Shown in pieces: positions 26,693 through 36,095 of a stretch of 64,000 bases of DNA. The stretch spans positions 434,001 through 498,000 of the forward strand of contig UGSS01000002.1 in NCBI GenBank assembly GCA_900454475.1, read 5' to 3'. The position numbers and the translations under genes were made by a program. This stretch comes from [Pasteurella] mairii (GTDB lineage: Bacteria; Pseudomonadota; Gammaproteobacteria; Enterobacterales; Pasteurellaceae). The notes below the pieces were generated by a model. It worked only from the letters and a program-made list of their open reading frames with translations. It had not been told where the DNA came from and ran no database searches. How positions within the stretch are numbered: the stretch's first letter is position 1; each line of letters opens with the position of its first letter.

Positions 26693-28117
26693 ATGACTAC
26701 ATTAAATACAGCAAATAAAATTGTTCATCTCGGTTTCGGTGCTTTCCATCGTGCGCACCAATTACTTTATACTGCAGAGACGAATCAACAAGCTACGCAA
26801 CAATGGCGTTATTATGAAGTGAATTTGCGTAATGATTCAGAAATCATAGAACAATTAAAAGCGCAAAATTACCAATTACATGTCTTGGAAAAAGGGGCCA
26901 AAAACAAACGTTTAAAAGAAGTGAAAGCGGTTATTGAATATGCTTATCACCCAGCATTAGATGGGATTGATGCGATTTTAGAACGTATGGCGGATCCTGA
27001 AGTGGTGATTGTGTCTTTGACGGTCACAGAAAAAGGATATTGCTTGGATCCTGCCAGTGGCAAATTAGATTTAAATAATCGTGAGATTCAAGCTGATTTA
27101 AAAAATCCGACTGTTCCAGTTTCTGCGATCGGCTATATCGTAAGAGCATTACAATTACGTAAAGAACGGGGAATTCCAGCGTTCTCTGTTATGTCCTGCG
27201 ATAATTTAATGGAAAACGGATTTGTGGCGAAAAATGCAGTATTAGGATTTGCTAGTCATCTTGATCCAGCATTAGCTGATTGGATTGAACAAAATAGCTC
27301 GTTTCCTTGTACAATGGTGGATCGTATTGTACCTGCAATGACGACCTACAGTTTACAGGAAGTTGCCGATGTTTTAGGTCAATCAGATCCTTGTGGAGTC
27401 GTTTGTGAAGAATACCGCCAATGGGTGATCGAGGATCATTTTGTTTCCGGTCGTCCTGAGTGGAACTTGATTGGGGCAGAATTGGTAGAAGATGTTCGTC
27501 CGTTTGAAGAAATGAAATTACGTATGCTTAATGGTAGTCATTCTTTCTTAGCTTATCTGGGATATTTAGCAGGGTATGCACATATTTCTGATTGTATGCA
27601 GGATAAAAATTACCATACAGCCGCGCATCAACTGATGCTAAATGAGCAAGCGGTAACGCTTTGTATGCCACAAGGCATTGATTTGACCCGTTATGCAAAT
27701 CAATTAATTGAACGTTATGAAAATCCGAATATTAAACACCGCACTTGGCAAATTGCGATGGATGGTAGCCAAAAGCTACCAATTCGTATGTTGGCCTCAA
27801 TTCGTTACCATCTTGCTAAAGGTTCCTCATTTAAATTATTAGCATTGGGGGTTGCTGGTTGGGCAAGATATGTGAGCGGTGTTGATGAGCAAAATCAGCC
27901 TATTGATGTTAAAGATCCTATGGTAGAAAAATTTCAGCAAATATACGCTCAACATGGTTTAACATTGGCTGCATTAGATGAGTTATTAAACTTAGAGGCT
28001 ATTTTCCCAAGCGAATTAACATCAAATGCTTTATTTGTCGAAGAAGTGAGAGCAGCGTTTACATCATTGCTTCAGGTCGGTGCGAAACAAACGGTAGCAA
28101 ATTACATTAATGCGTAA
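26693..28117 (+). CDS. uxuB: D-mannonate oxidoreductase (fructuronate reductase)
   Basis: UxuB reduces D-fructuronate to D-mannonate with NADH. The 474-residue protein is a long-chain polyol dehydrogenase: [20 protein letters not shown] at the N-terminus for NAD binding, [29 protein letters not shown], and the active-site [16 protein letters not shown]. It resembles E. coli UxuB throughout, not mannitol dehydrogenase. It is 28 bases after dctM, and uxaC follows within 10 bases. The first uptake word after the 8.9 kb gap lies here (27738-27746). Confidence 0.95.
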   Translation: MTTLNTANKIVHLGFGAFHRAHQLLYTAETNQQATQQWRYYEVNLRNDSEIIEQLKAQNYQLHVLEKGAKNKRLKEVKAVIEYAYHPALDGIDAILERMADPEVVIVSLTVTEKGYCLDPASGKLDLNNREIQADLKNPTVPVSAIGYIVRALQLRKERGIPAFSVMSCDNLMENGFVAKNAVLGFASHLDPALADWIEQNSSFPCTMVDRIVPAMTTYSLQEVADVLGQSDPCGVVCEEYRQWVIEDHFVSGRPEWNLIGAELVEDVRPFEEMKLRMLNGSHSFLAYLGYLAGYAHISDCMQDKNYHTAAHQLMLNEQAVTLCMPQGIDLTRYANQLIERYENPNIKHRTWQIAMDGSQKLPIRMLASIRYHLAKGSSFKLLALGVAGWARYVSGVDEQNQPIDVKDPMVEKFQQIYAQHGLTLAALDELLNLEAIFPSELTSNALFVEEVRAAFTSLLQVGAKQTVANYINA

Positions 28118-28128
28118 GTGAGGAAATG

Positions 28129-29532
28129 ATGAAACAGTTTATGAATGAAGATTTTTTGTTATCCACTGATACTGCTAAAACTCTCTATCATGATTATGCC
28201 AAAATACAGCCGATTTTTGACTATCACTGTCATTTAAATCCAAGAGATATTGCAGAAAACCGTCAGTTCAAAGATTTAACTGAAATTTGGTTAGAGGGAG
28301 ATCATTATAAATGGAGAGCAATGCGTTCAGCTGGTGTGCAAGAAGAGCTAATTACTGGTTCAGCTGATAATTACAGTAAATATCTGGCTTTTGCTCACAC
28401 TGTGCCTAAATGTATCGGTAATCCAATTTACCATTGGACACATCTTGAATTACGTCGTCCTTTTGGGATTACTAATACATTATTTGGTCCGAATAATGCG
28501 GATAAAATCTGGCAGCAATGTAACGATATGTTGCAGCAACCTGAATTTTCCGCACGAGGCATAATGCAACAAATGAAGGTTGAGCTTGTTGGAACGACAG
28601 ATGATCCTGTCGATTCATTGGAATATCATCAAAAGATTGCACAGGATCCTTCTTTTAATATAGAAGTTGTTCCGAGTTGGCGTCCAGATCGCGCCTTTAA
28701 AATTGAGTTGCCATTATTCAATGAATATATTACTACGCTTGAAAAAGTCAGCGATATAGAAATACGGACGTTTGATGGGTTGAAAAAAGCCTTAACAAAA
28801 CGGTTGGATCATTTTGATCGAATGGGATGTAAATCTGCGGATCATGGTATGGAAATTGTCCGCTTCGCCCCAATTCCAGAAGACCGTGTATTAGATGCAA
28901 TTTTACAGCAACGCTTAGATGGGCAAGTGCTTTGTGAAGAGCAAATTGCACAATTTTCTACCGCACTTTTGGTGTGGTTAGGGACGGAGTACCATAAACG
29001 TCATTGGGTGATGCAGATGCATATTGGGGCGATTCGTAATAATAATACCCGCATGTTTAAGTTATTGGGGGCGGATAGTGGATTTGATTCTATCGGCGAT
29101 CGTTTATTTGCAGAACCGTTGTCTCGTTTATTAGATACAATGGACCAAACTGATCAATTACCTAAAACAATTTTATATTGTTTAAATCCACGTGATAATG
29201 AAGTACTAGGTTCAATGATCGGTAATTTCCAAACTGGTGGTATTTCGGGAAAAATCCAATTTGGATCTGGTTGGTGGTTTAATGATCAAAAAGATGGGAT
29301 GGAACGTCAATTACAACAGTTATCCCAACTTGGTTTATTGAGCCAATTTGTTGGTATGTTGACGGATTCCCGTAGCTTCTTGTCTTATACGCGACATGAA
29401 TATTTCCGTCGTATTTTATGTGAAATGCTAGGTAATTGGGTTGAGCAGGGGGAAGCCCCAAATGATATGGAATTACTTGGTGGCATGGTTAGCGATATTT
29501 GTTATACCAACGCAAAACGTTATTTTAAATAA
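28129..29532 (+). CDS. uxaC: Glucuronate isomerase
   Basis: UxaC isomerises D-glucuronate to D-fructuronate (and galacturonate to tagaturonate). The 467-residue protein starts [11 protein letters not shown] and has the metal motif [56 protein letters not shown] and [15 protein letters not shown], close to E. coli UxaC. Two ATGs are in frame; ATG 28129 has better spacing from the Shine-Dalgarno GTGAGG than ATG 28126. It accepts the glucuronate released by UidA. Confidence 0.96.
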   Translation: MKQFMNEDFLLSTDTAKTLYHDYAKIQPIFDYHCHLNPRDIAENRQFKDLTEIWLEGDHYKWRAMRSAGVQEELITGSADNYSKYLAFAHTVPKCIGNPIYHWTHLELRRPFGITNTLFGPNNADKIWQQCNDMLQQPEFSARGIMQQMKVELVGTTDDPVDSLEYHQKIAQDPSFNIEVVPSWRPDRAFKIELPLFNEYITTLEKVSDIEIRTFDGLKKALTKRLDHFDRMGCKSADHGMEIVRFAPIPEDRVLDAILQQRLDGQVLCEEQIAQFSTALLVWLGTEYHKRHWVMQMHIGAIRNNNTRMFKLLGADSGFDSIGDRLFAEPLSRLLDTMDQTDQLPKTILYCLNPRDNEVLGSMIGNFQTGGISGKIQFGSGWWFNDQKDGMERQLQQLSQLGLLSQFVGMLTDSRSFLSYTRHEYFRRILCEMLGNWVEQGEAPNDMELLGGMVSDICYTNAKRYFK

Positions 29533-29549
29533 AACGACAGGATAATTGT

Positions 29550-30500
29550 ATGAAAAAAATTGCACTGATTGGCGAATGTATGATAGAGCTAAATGGTGAA
29601 CCTTTCGGTAATATGTACCAGACTTATGGTGGAGATTCTTTAAATACAGCAACCTATTTAGCACGTATTAGCCAATCGGAACAACTTGATGTGCATTATG
29701 TTTCTGTTTTGGGCGAGGATAAATTAAGTCAGAGAATGAGGGAGCATTGGCAGCAAGACGGTATCAAAACAGAATGGGTATTAACTGATGCTGAACGTCA
29801 ACCTGGTCTTTACTTAATCCAGCTGGATTCAGATGGTGAACGTACTTTTCTTTATTGGCGTAATCAATCTGCTGCTCGTTATTTATTACAGCATGCGGAT
29901 TACCCAAAGGTGTTTGAGCAATTAAAAAGTATGGACATGGTATATTTTAGTGGAATTAGTTTTGCAATTTTACCGGAAAATGACCGCACTTTATTTATTG
30001 AGCAATTGCGTGAATTAAAACAATCAGGGGTAAAAATTGCTTTTGATAGTAATTTCCGCGTTAAACTTTGGGATAATCTGGCGCAAGCTAGACAGTATTA
30101 TGAAGCATTATTACCATTAATTGATATTGCGCTAGTCACTTTTGATGATGAAGCCTTATTATGGGGCGATAATGATGAGCAGGAAACGATCAACCGTTTA
30201 CAATCTTTTGCTATTCCGCTTATCGTTGTTAAACAAGGCAAACAAGGGGCTGTTTTTTGCCAACAAGGACAACAAACTTTTGTGCCGACAACTCCGGTGG
30301 AACATGTAGTTGATACCACTTCGGCGGGTGATTCTTTTAACGCTGGCTTTTTACAAGGATATTTATTGGGTAAAGACCTCATATGTTGTTGCCAACAAGG
30401 TAATCAATTAGCCGGTATTATTATTCAACACAAAGGAGCTATTATTGCACCGGAAGCGACTACCACATTACGTTGTCAATTTAATGATACACAGTCTTAA
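29550..30500 (+). CDS. kdgK: 2-keto-3-deoxygluconate kinase
   Basis: The 316-residue PfkB-family kinase phosphorylates KDG to KDPG. The N-terminus KKIALIGECMIELNGEPFG and glycine motif YGGDSLNTATYLARIS bind the substrate, and DTTSAGDSFNAGFLQGYLLG carries the catalytic Asp and anion hole. It sits between uxaC and eda with short gaps, the order expected for the pathway. Confidence 0.96.
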   Translation: MKKIALIGECMIELNGEPFGNMYQTYGGDSLNTATYLARISQSEQLDVHYVSVLGEDKLSQRMREHWQQDGIKTEWVLTDAERQPGLYLIQLDSDGERTFLYWRNQSAARYLLQHADYPKVFEQLKSMDMVYFSGISFAILPENDRTLFIEQLRELKQSGVKIAFDSNFRVKLWDNLAQARQYYEALLPLIDIALVTFDDEALLWGDNDEQETINRLQSFAIPLIVVKQGKQGAVFCQQGQQTFVPTTPVEHVVDTTSAGDSFNAGFLQGYLLGKDLICCCQQGNQLAGIIIQHKGAIIAPEATTTLRCQFNDTQS

Positions 30501-30524
30501 TTAATATGGATTACAGAGGAAAAA

Positions 30525-31166
30525 ATGAGTTATACAACAGAACAAATTGTAAAAAAATTAGCGGAATTAAAAGTGATTCCGGTGATTGCTTTAGATAAAG
30601 CAGAAGATATTTTGCCTTTAGCAAAAACATTAGCCGATAACGGTTTGCCGGTGTTAGAAATTACGTTTCGTTCCGCTGCTGCTGAACAGGCTATCCGATT
30701 AGCCCGTCAACATTATCCTGATATTTTGATTGCTGCCGGTACAGTTTTAACCACAGAGCAATTATTTGCCGCTAAAAATGCTGGTGCAGATTGTGTTGTG
30801 ACGCCAGGATTTAATCCGAAAATTGTACAACTTTGTCAAGATTTAGCGTTACCAGTTATGCCGGGCGTAAATAACCCGATGTCTATTGAGGCAGCACTTG
30901 AAATGGGAATTAATGCTGTTAAGTTCTTTCCAGCAGAGGCAAGTGGCGGGGTAAAAATGATCAAAGCATTATTAGGTCCTTATGGCGATCTGAATATTAT
31001 GCCGACCGGAGGTATCAATATAAATAATATTAAGGATTATCTTGCTATTCCGAATGTTGTTGCTTGCGGAGGATCATGGTTTGTAGAAAAATCGTTGATC
31101 AATGGTCAGAAATGGAATGAAATCGGACAGTTAGTTCAAGAAGCGGTAAGCTTAGTTCAGAAATAA
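30525..31166 (+). CDS. eda: KHG/KDPG aldolase
   Basis: The 213-residue enzyme splits KDPG into pyruvate and glyceraldehyde 3-phosphate. The Schiff-base lysine is K133 in NAVKFFPAEASGG, and the catalytic E45 and R49 lie in VLEITFRS, the same positions as in E. coli Eda. GTVLTTEQ and the phosphate motif MPTGGINI are also present. It ends the five-enzyme glucuronate route. The Shine-Dalgarno is GAGG. Confidence 0.97.
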   Translation: MSYTTEQIVKKLAELKVIPVIALDKAEDILPLAKTLADNGLPVLEITFRSAAAEQAIRLARQHYPDILIAAGTVLTTEQLFAAKNAGADCVVTPGFNPKIVQLCQDLALPVMPGVNNPMSIEAALEMGINAVKFFPAEASGGVKMIKALLGPYGDLNIMPTGGININNIKDYLAIPNVVACGGSWFVEKSLINGQKWNEIGQLVQEAVSLVQK

Positions 31167-31201
31167 TAAGAGATTATTTTTTAGATACTATTGTTTGATA
31201 A

Positions 31202-31242
31202 TTGGTGTAATTGGAACATTAATGGTGTTCTAATTGCACCAA
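31202..31242. terminator. Long hairpin after eda, possible terminator or leader structure
   Basis: The 16-base arms at 31202-31217 and 31227-31242 (TTGGTGTAATTGGAAC and GTTCTAATTGCACCAA) pair fully with two G-T wobbles. Only a broken A/T run follows, so termination would be weak. It lies 35 bases after eda and about 110 bases before the permease gene. Confidence 0.5.
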
Positions 31243-31300
31243 AAATATTTTACACGCTGATTTTCATCATAAATACTTATATTTGCAGTGATAAACTAAC

Positions 31301-31334
31301 TTGGTACTAATCATTGATGATGACTTAGTATCAA
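31301..31334. repeat. Inverted repeat upstream of the GntP-type permease gene
   Basis: TTGGTACTAA (31301-31310) and TTAGTATCAA (31325-31334) are inverted with one wobble. GTACTAAT recurs as a direct repeat over the ribosome-binding site (31340-31347). This may be an operator or a translation-control hairpin. Confidence 0.45.
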
Positions 31335-31349
31335 CGGAGTACTAATAAA

Positions 31350-32687
31350 ATGTTTTTTTCAACTATATCTCCCCTCATATGGGTTCTTATTGGTATTTTT
31401 CTTCTCATTTTCTTAATTGTTAAAGTTAAATTACATAGTTTTGTCGCATTGCTAATTTCTGCCCTTTTTATTGCGTTAACAGAAGGTATGCCGATAGAAA
31501 AAATTGCCTCGACCATTAGTACCGGCGTTGGTGGGATATTATCAGCGTTAGCTTTGATCGTTGTTATTGGAGCAATTATCGGCAAAATTATGACAGAGTC
31601 AGGCGCATCTCAGCAAATTGCCGACACCATAGTCTCATCTATGGGGGGAAAAATGTTACCGTTTGCTTTATTAATTATTGGCACCCTCTTTGGCATGGCA
31701 ATGTTTTATGAAGTTGCTTTTTTAATTATTATCCCCTTGGTATTAAGTATTGCAAAAGAAGCTAATATTCACTATATGAAATTAGTTATTCCTGCAATTG
31801 CTGGTGCGACTATGGGACATAGTATTTTTCCTCCGCAACCTGGTCCTATGGCATTGGTATCCGCATTTAATGCCGATATGTCACAAGTTTATGTATTAGG
31901 TTTTATTGTGGTTATTCCGACAATTATTGCCTCAGGCGTTTTGGTTCAACGGTTTATTCCAGGACTTGAGCAAATGCCATTGGGCGATGTCATGAAACCG
32001 GCAAATAGGTTACCTAAAGCGAATTTACCCTCATTTGGTATAAGCATTTTAGTTCCTTTATTGCCAGCAATAATTATAATCATCTCCTCCTTAGTGAAAA
32101 ATTTATGTTCTAACACAGACACGCTTTATCAAATCTTTAGTTTCTTTGGTAGTGCAGAGATCAGTATGCTGATCACCTTGCTGGCAGCGATCTATTTTTT
32201 TGGTTACAAGCAGGGCTTATCAGGAGAGGAGATCTCAAATCATTTAAGTGACGCTATAAGAGCCATTTCGAATGTGATTATTGTAATTGCAGCGGGTGGA
32301 GTAATGAAAGAGGTCATTATTGAAGCTAATGTAGGACAAGAGATCGTTAGGCTCATTGGAAATCTATCTATTTCCCCACTTATCTTAGGCTGGCTAATTA
32401 CCGTTTTGATTCGCTTAATGACGGGACAAGGTGCTGTATCAGCAATTACAGCCGCAGGAATTGTTGCTCCTATGGTAGAGGCTTTTGATGTTAATCCGGT
32501 GTTAATGATGCTTGCTTGTGCAACGGGGAGTAATACCACGACATTAATGTGGGATGCTGGCTTTTTGTTATATCAGCAGTCTTTTGGAATCTCAATTAAA
32601 GACACAATTAAAACTTGGGGCGTATTGGAGGCTGTAAACTCTGTAGTCGGGTTAATTATTGTTTTATTATTAAGTCTTATACTCTAA
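31350..32687 (+). CDS. GntP-family permease (gluconate/hexonate-type H+ symporter)
   Basis: The 445-residue protein has about 12 membrane segments and GntP-family motifs: IGKIMTESGASQQIADTIVS, FEVAFLIIIP-like FYEVAFLIIIPLVLS, GHSIFPPQPGPMALVSAFNA and the late TGSNTTTLMWDAGFLLYQQS. GntP permeases carry gluconate and related sugar acids. The setting beside KDG/KDPG genes suggests a sugar acid feeding the same route, but the substrate is not determinable from sequence. It has its own leader with two inverted repeats, so it is probably separately regulated. Confidence 0.9.
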   Translation: MFFSTISPLIWVLIGIFLLIFLIVKVKLHSFVALLISALFIALTEGMPIEKIASTISTGVGGILSALALIVVIGAIIGKIMTESGASQQIADTIVSSMGGKMLPFALLIIGTLFGMAMFYEVAFLIIIPLVLSIAKEANIHYMKLVIPAIAGATMGHSIFPPQPGPMALVSAFNADMSQVYVLGFIVVIPTIIASGVLVQRFIPGLEQMPLGDVMKPANRLPKANLPSFGISILVPLLPAIIIIISSLVKNLCSNTDTLYQIFSFFGSAEISMLITLLAAIYFFGYKQGLSGEEISNHLSDAIRAISNVIIVIAAGGVMKEVIIEANVGQEIVRLIGNLSISPLILGWLITVLIRLMTGQGAVSAITAAGIVAPMVEAFDVNPVLMMLACATGSNTTTLMWDAGFLLYQQSFGISIKDTIKTWGVLEAVNSVVGLIIVLLLSLIL

Positions 32688-32735
32688 TGAGAATTGATGA
32701 CTAAAACCGATTTAATAAACGAAATGAGTTCATAT

Positions 32736-33179
32736 TTATAAATGTAATGCCATGACTATTGCATTTTCCCGTTTACCGTCTTTTGTTGGATAGTAATTTT
32801 TACGAATATCGACTAGATTAAATCCCTTGTTAAGGTAGAGATTTTGCGCGGTTAAATTGGATTCTCGAACTTCCAACCAAAGCGTAGCAATGCCTTTAGT
32901 TTGAAGTTGGTTAATTAGCTCCCTCAATAATCGGCTTCCCAAGCCTTGACCTTGAAATGAAGGATGAATGGCGAGGTTAAATAAGGTTGCCTCATCTAAT
33001 ACCGTTTGACAGATAGCAAAACCGATAATCTGATTTTGTCGCTGAAGTTTTAAATTCAGATAGCGTTCGCCTTGGCTATTTTTTAACGTCCCTAAGGACC
33101 AAGGAACGCTATGCGCGGCTTGCTCTATGGCATAAAGTTGCTCGAAATCTTGGGGTTCAATAAAAGAGATGCTGTACAT
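32736..33179 (-). CDS. rimI: Ribosomal protein S18-alanine N-acetyltransferase
   Basis: The 147-residue GNAT enzyme acetylates the N-terminal alanine of ribosomal protein S18. The acetyl-CoA loop is HPSFQGQGLGSRLLREL, with FNLAIHP before it and LEVRESNLTAQNLYLNKGF after. The start at 33179 (MYSISFIEPQDF) gives the E. coli length. The longer in-frame extension would overlap holD and reads as low-complexity sequence. It follows holD by 2 bases. Confidence 0.94.
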   Translation of the reverse strand: MYSISFIEPQDFEQLYAIEQAAHSVPWSLGTLKNSQGERYLNLKLQRQNQIIGFAICQTVLDEATLFNLAIHPSFQGQGLGSRLLRELINQLQTKGIATLWLEVRESNLTAQNLYLNKGFNLVDIRKNYYPTKDGKRENAIVMALHL

Positions 33180-33181
33180 AA

Positions 33182-33589
33182 TCAGTGACTTTTTTGCATT
33201 TGTTGCCATAATTGACGTTTTGCTTGCGGCGATTGGCGGAGGGTTTGCCATGCCGGCGATTGCCATTGATGCTGCACTTGTGGGCATTGGCTTAAAGTGC
33301 GGTCGATTTTTTCTTGATTATCGCTCAATAACCAATAATCGACGTGGTGTTGTAAATTTAAATGGGGAACAAAGTCAAAATCAATGCGCAGACAATCGCT
33401 GATCTGCAGATTTAGGCTGTGCAAGATATCGCTTAGCAGCGGTTGCGGCGTGATTTCCTGTTCGGCAATAATAATCAAACGAATATGCGTCGCCACTGGC
33501 ATATTGATGATCCCTTTTAGGACGTCGGGACGCTGCAATTGCCACTGGCAAATGTGCATTTGTTGTAGGAGTAAATCTCGTCTGTTCAT
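33182..33589 (-). CDS. holD: DNA polymerase III psi subunit
   Basis: HolD is the psi subunit of the clamp-loader complex and links it to chi and SSB. The 135-residue protein begins MNRRDLLLQQMHICQWQLQRP, matching family N-termini, and contains PVATHIRLIIIAEQEITPQPLL. I chose the start at 33589; an in-frame start upstream adds unrelated residues. The order rsmC (divergent), holD, rimI is the same as in E. coli. Confidence 0.92.
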   Translation of the reverse strand: MNRRDLLLQQMHICQWQLQRPDVLKGIINMPVATHIRLIIIAEQEITPQPLLSDILHSLNLQISDCLRIDFDFVPHLNLQHHVDYWLLSDNQEKIDRTLSQCPQVQHQWQSPAWQTLRQSPQAKRQLWQQMQKSH

Positions 33590-33651
33590 TGCGTTGCAGT
33601 TTTCGTTTATAATGCGCCTAATTTTAACCAATATTGAATAGGATTAATAGC

Positions 33652-34644
33652 GTGATTTCTGTTGAAAGCCAAGTTCTACAACGTCATTTAGCATTTTTTG
33701 AGGGCAAATCGGTATTATTTGCTGGCGGGATTCGTGATGATTTTCCGTCGCAATTGACACAGGCGCGAGAGGTTTCTGTGTGGTCATGGTATTTTGACTA
33801 TGTGAAAACGCAAAGTGCGGTCAGTTTTTCTTTAGAATGTCCATTTTCTGCTACACTGATGATTTATTATTGGACAAAAAATAAACAAGAAACTCAGTTT
33901 CAGTTAATGCAATTATTGGCAAAGGCACCTATGGAGCAAGAGATGCTGATTATCGGCGAAAATCGCGCCGGCGTGCGTTCAGTCGAAAATATGCTGGCGG
34001 AATATGGTGAGATTGTCAAAATTGACGGGGCAAGACGCTGCGGTTTATATCATTTTTGTTTAAAAAAACGACCGCACTTTTCTTTGCCGGCGTATTGGAA
34101 AAGCTATCAACAAGAGCACCTCAAGGGGTTAACAGTTTTTAGTTTACCGGGCGTTTTTAGTGCTAACGCATTGGATTTAGGGACGGATCTTTTGCTTTCG
34201 ACGTTGGATCAACCCTTGCGTGGTAAGGTGCTGGATGTGGGCTGTGGTGCCGGTGTGATTGGCAGTTATATAAAAATGCAGCATCCTAAGGTGATCTTAA
34301 CCATGAGCGATATTCATGCGATGGCGTTAGCATCGGCAACGCGGACGTTGGCGGAAAATCAATTGCAAGGCGAGGTTGTGGCGAGTGATGTGTTTTCGCA
34401 TATTCAGGGAAAATTTGATCTGATTGTGTCCAATCCTCCTTTTCATCAAGGTGTTGATACCGCTTATCATGCGGTGGAAGAATTAATTCGCCAAGCCCAA
34501 TGGTACCTTAATTCCGGCGGCGAATTACGCCTTGTGGCGAATGCCTTTTTACCTTATCCGGATCTATTAGATCGTTATTTTGGCGCCCATCAAGTTTTAG
34601 CGCAAACCAGTAAATTTAAGGTTTATTCCGCACGCGCAGCATAA
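33652..34644 (+). CDS. rsmC: 16S rRNA m2G1207 methyltransferase
   Basis: The 330-residue SAM-dependent enzyme methylates G1207 of 16S rRNA. The catalytic half has LDVGCGAGVIGSYI (SAM loop) and VSNPPFHQG (the N-P-P-F target motif). The degenerate N-terminal half keeps MIIGENRAGVRSVE-like wording. I chose GTG 33652 (MISVESQVLQRHL), which aligns with the family N-terminus and follows AGGATT; the TTG at 33634 would add six residues. Confidence 0.95.
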   Translation: MISVESQVLQRHLAFFEGKSVLFAGGIRDDFPSQLTQAREVSVWSWYFDYVKTQSAVSFSLECPFSATLMIYYWTKNKQETQFQLMQLLAKAPMEQEMLIIGENRAGVRSVENMLAEYGEIVKIDGARRCGLYHFCLKKRPHFSLPAYWKSYQQEHLKGLTVFSLPGVFSANALDLGTDLLLSTLDQPLRGKVLDVGCGAGVIGSYIKMQHPKVILTMSDIHAMALASATRTLAENQLQGEVVASDVFSHIQGKFDLIVSNPPFHQGVDTAYHAVEELIRQAQWYLNSGGELRLVANAFLPYPDLLDRYFGAHQVLAQTSKFKVYSARAA

Positions 34645-34663
34645 GATTGTCGGCTTATGAAAG

Positions 34664-34709
34664 CCATTTGGCAGGTGGCATTGTTGTGTTAATGTGGCTT
34701 GCCAAATGG
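34664..34709. other. Stable hairpin in the leader of the MFS gene
   Basis: CCATTTGGCAGG (34664-34675) pairs with CTTGCCAAATGG (34698-34709) with one wobble, and CATT/AATG extend it inside. No T run follows. Further on, GCTAC-CTGTGA-GTAGC forms a small hairpin just before the ribosome-binding site. The 150-base leader therefore looks structured. Confidence 0.6.
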
Positions 34710-34794
34710 GTGAAAATCCCCTAAACTAAGCGCGATTTTTAATCACCCTCCCTTTAACTTTAAACGCTACCTGTGAGTAGCAGAAGGAATTCTT

Positions 34795-36018
34795 ATGTCA
34801 GATAAAGTCAATAAATATGGCTGGAAAGCCTTATTAGGTTCGGCTGTGGGTTATGCCATGGACGGATTTGATCTCCTCATTCTCGGATTTATGTTAATCG
34901 CGATTTCTGCCGATTTAGCGCTGTCACCGGCACAAGCGGGATCCTTGGTTACTTGGACGCTTATCGGCGCCGTTGCCGGTGGGATTATTTTTGGTGCGTT
35001 AAGCGATCGTTACGGGCGCGTTCGCGTATTAACTTGGACTATCGTCTTGTTTGCGGTATTTACTGGGTTATGTGCGCTGGCGCAAGGCTACTGGGATTTG
35101 TTGATTTATCGTACTATCGCAGGGATCGGCTTGGGCGGTGAATTTGGTATTGGTATGGCGTTAGCTGCGGAGGCTTGGCCGGCAAAACATCGTGCGAAAG
35201 CAGCGTCTTATGTGGCATTAGGTTGGCAAGTGGGCGTGTTGGCAGCCGCCTTATTAACGCCATTATTATTGCCTTATATTGGTTGGCGCGGGATGTTTGT
35301 GGTGGGCATTTTCCCCGCGTTTGTGGCGTGGTATTTGCGGGCAAAATTACATGAACCGGATGTTTTTGTGCAAAAACAGACCGCACTTTTGCAAAATCAA
35401 GAGAAACAATCTAAGTTCGAAGCCTTTAAATTGTTGGTAAAAGATAAAGCGACAAGCAAAGTTAGCTTGGGGGTGGTAGTACTAACGTCGGTACAAAATT
35501 TCGGTTATTATGGGATCATGATTTGGATGCCGAATTTTTTATCCAAGCAGTTGGGATTTAGTTTAACCAAATCCGGTTTTTGGACTGCGGTGACCATTTG
35601 CGGCATGATGCTAGGAATTTGGATTTTCGGACGTTTAGCCGACAAATTCGGGCGCAAACCGAGCTTCTTGTTGTTCCAATTTGGCGCTGTGGTAAGTATT
35701 ATTTTCTATTCCCAATTAAGCGATCCAACCGTAATGCTATTTGCTGGTGCTTTGTTGGGAATGTTTGTCAACGGAATGATGGGCGGATATGGCGCTTTGA
35801 TGGCAGAAGCCTATCCAACGGAGGCGCGTGCCACCGCACAAAATGTGCTGTTTAACTTAGGACGCGCAGTCGGCGGTTTCGGACCTATCGTCGTGGGGGC
35901 GGTTGTTTCTGCCTATTCTTTCTCTCTAGCTATCGCCTTTTTAGCGCTGATTTATGTGATTGATATGATCGCAACGATTTTCTTAATTCCAGAATTAAAA
36001 GGAAAATCTTTAAATTAA
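34795..36018 (+). CDS. MFS transporter, metabolite:H+ symporter type
   Basis: The 407-residue protein has 12 predicted membrane segments. The MFS loop motif GALSDRYGRVRVL appears after segment 2 and GRLADKFGRKP after segment 8, with the N-terminus WKALLGSAVGYAMDGFDLLI typical of the aromatic-acid/sialic-acid:H+ symporter group. The family imports organic acids, but I cannot assign a substrate. It has a structured 150-base leader and a strong terminator, so it is a single-gene unit between rsmC and metQ. Confidence 0.88.
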   Translation: MSDKVNKYGWKALLGSAVGYAMDGFDLLILGFMLIAISADLALSPAQAGSLVTWTLIGAVAGGIIFGALSDRYGRVRVLTWTIVLFAVFTGLCALAQGYWDLLIYRTIAGIGLGGEFGIGMALAAEAWPAKHRAKAASYVALGWQVGVLAAALLTPLLLPYIGWRGMFVVGIFPAFVAWYLRAKLHEPDVFVQKQTALLQNQEKQSKFEAFKLLVKDKATSKVSLGVVVLTSVQNFGYYGIMIWMPNFLSKQLGFSLTKSGFWTAVTICGMMLGIWIFGRLADKFGRKPSFLLFQFGAVVSIIFYSQLSDPTVMLFAGALLGMFVNGMMGGYGALMAEAYPTEARATAQNVLFNLGRAVGGFGPIVVGAVVSAYSFSLAIAFLALIYVIDMIATIFLIPELKGKSLN

Positions 36019-36036
36019 TTAATGCCTTAAAAAATA

Positions 36037-36062
36037 AAAAAACGCCCGATTGGGCGTTTTTT
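36037..36062. terminator. Bidirectional terminator between the MFS gene and metQ
   Basis: AAAAAACGCCC (36037-36047) pairs with GGGCGTTTTTT (36052-36062) around GATT. It serves both converging genes. An uptake word follows at 36082-36090. Confidence 0.9.
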
Positions 36063-36095
36063 GTCATAAATGAATGAGAAAAAGTGCGGTTAAAA

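Noticed and set aside
33180-33287. N-terminal extension of rimI to 33287
   Set aside because: It adds 36 residues rich in Ala, Pro and Met that overlap holD in another frame; the family start is MYSISFIEPQDF at 33179.
34645-34794. Cobalamin-riboswitch-like words in the MFS leader (GGTGAAAATCC and CGCTAC-CTGTGA)
   Set aside because: The words are separated by nearly 50 bases where the class normally has about 10, and other core elements (such as the GCCACTG box) are missing. I keep the structured leader as a finding but not this class.
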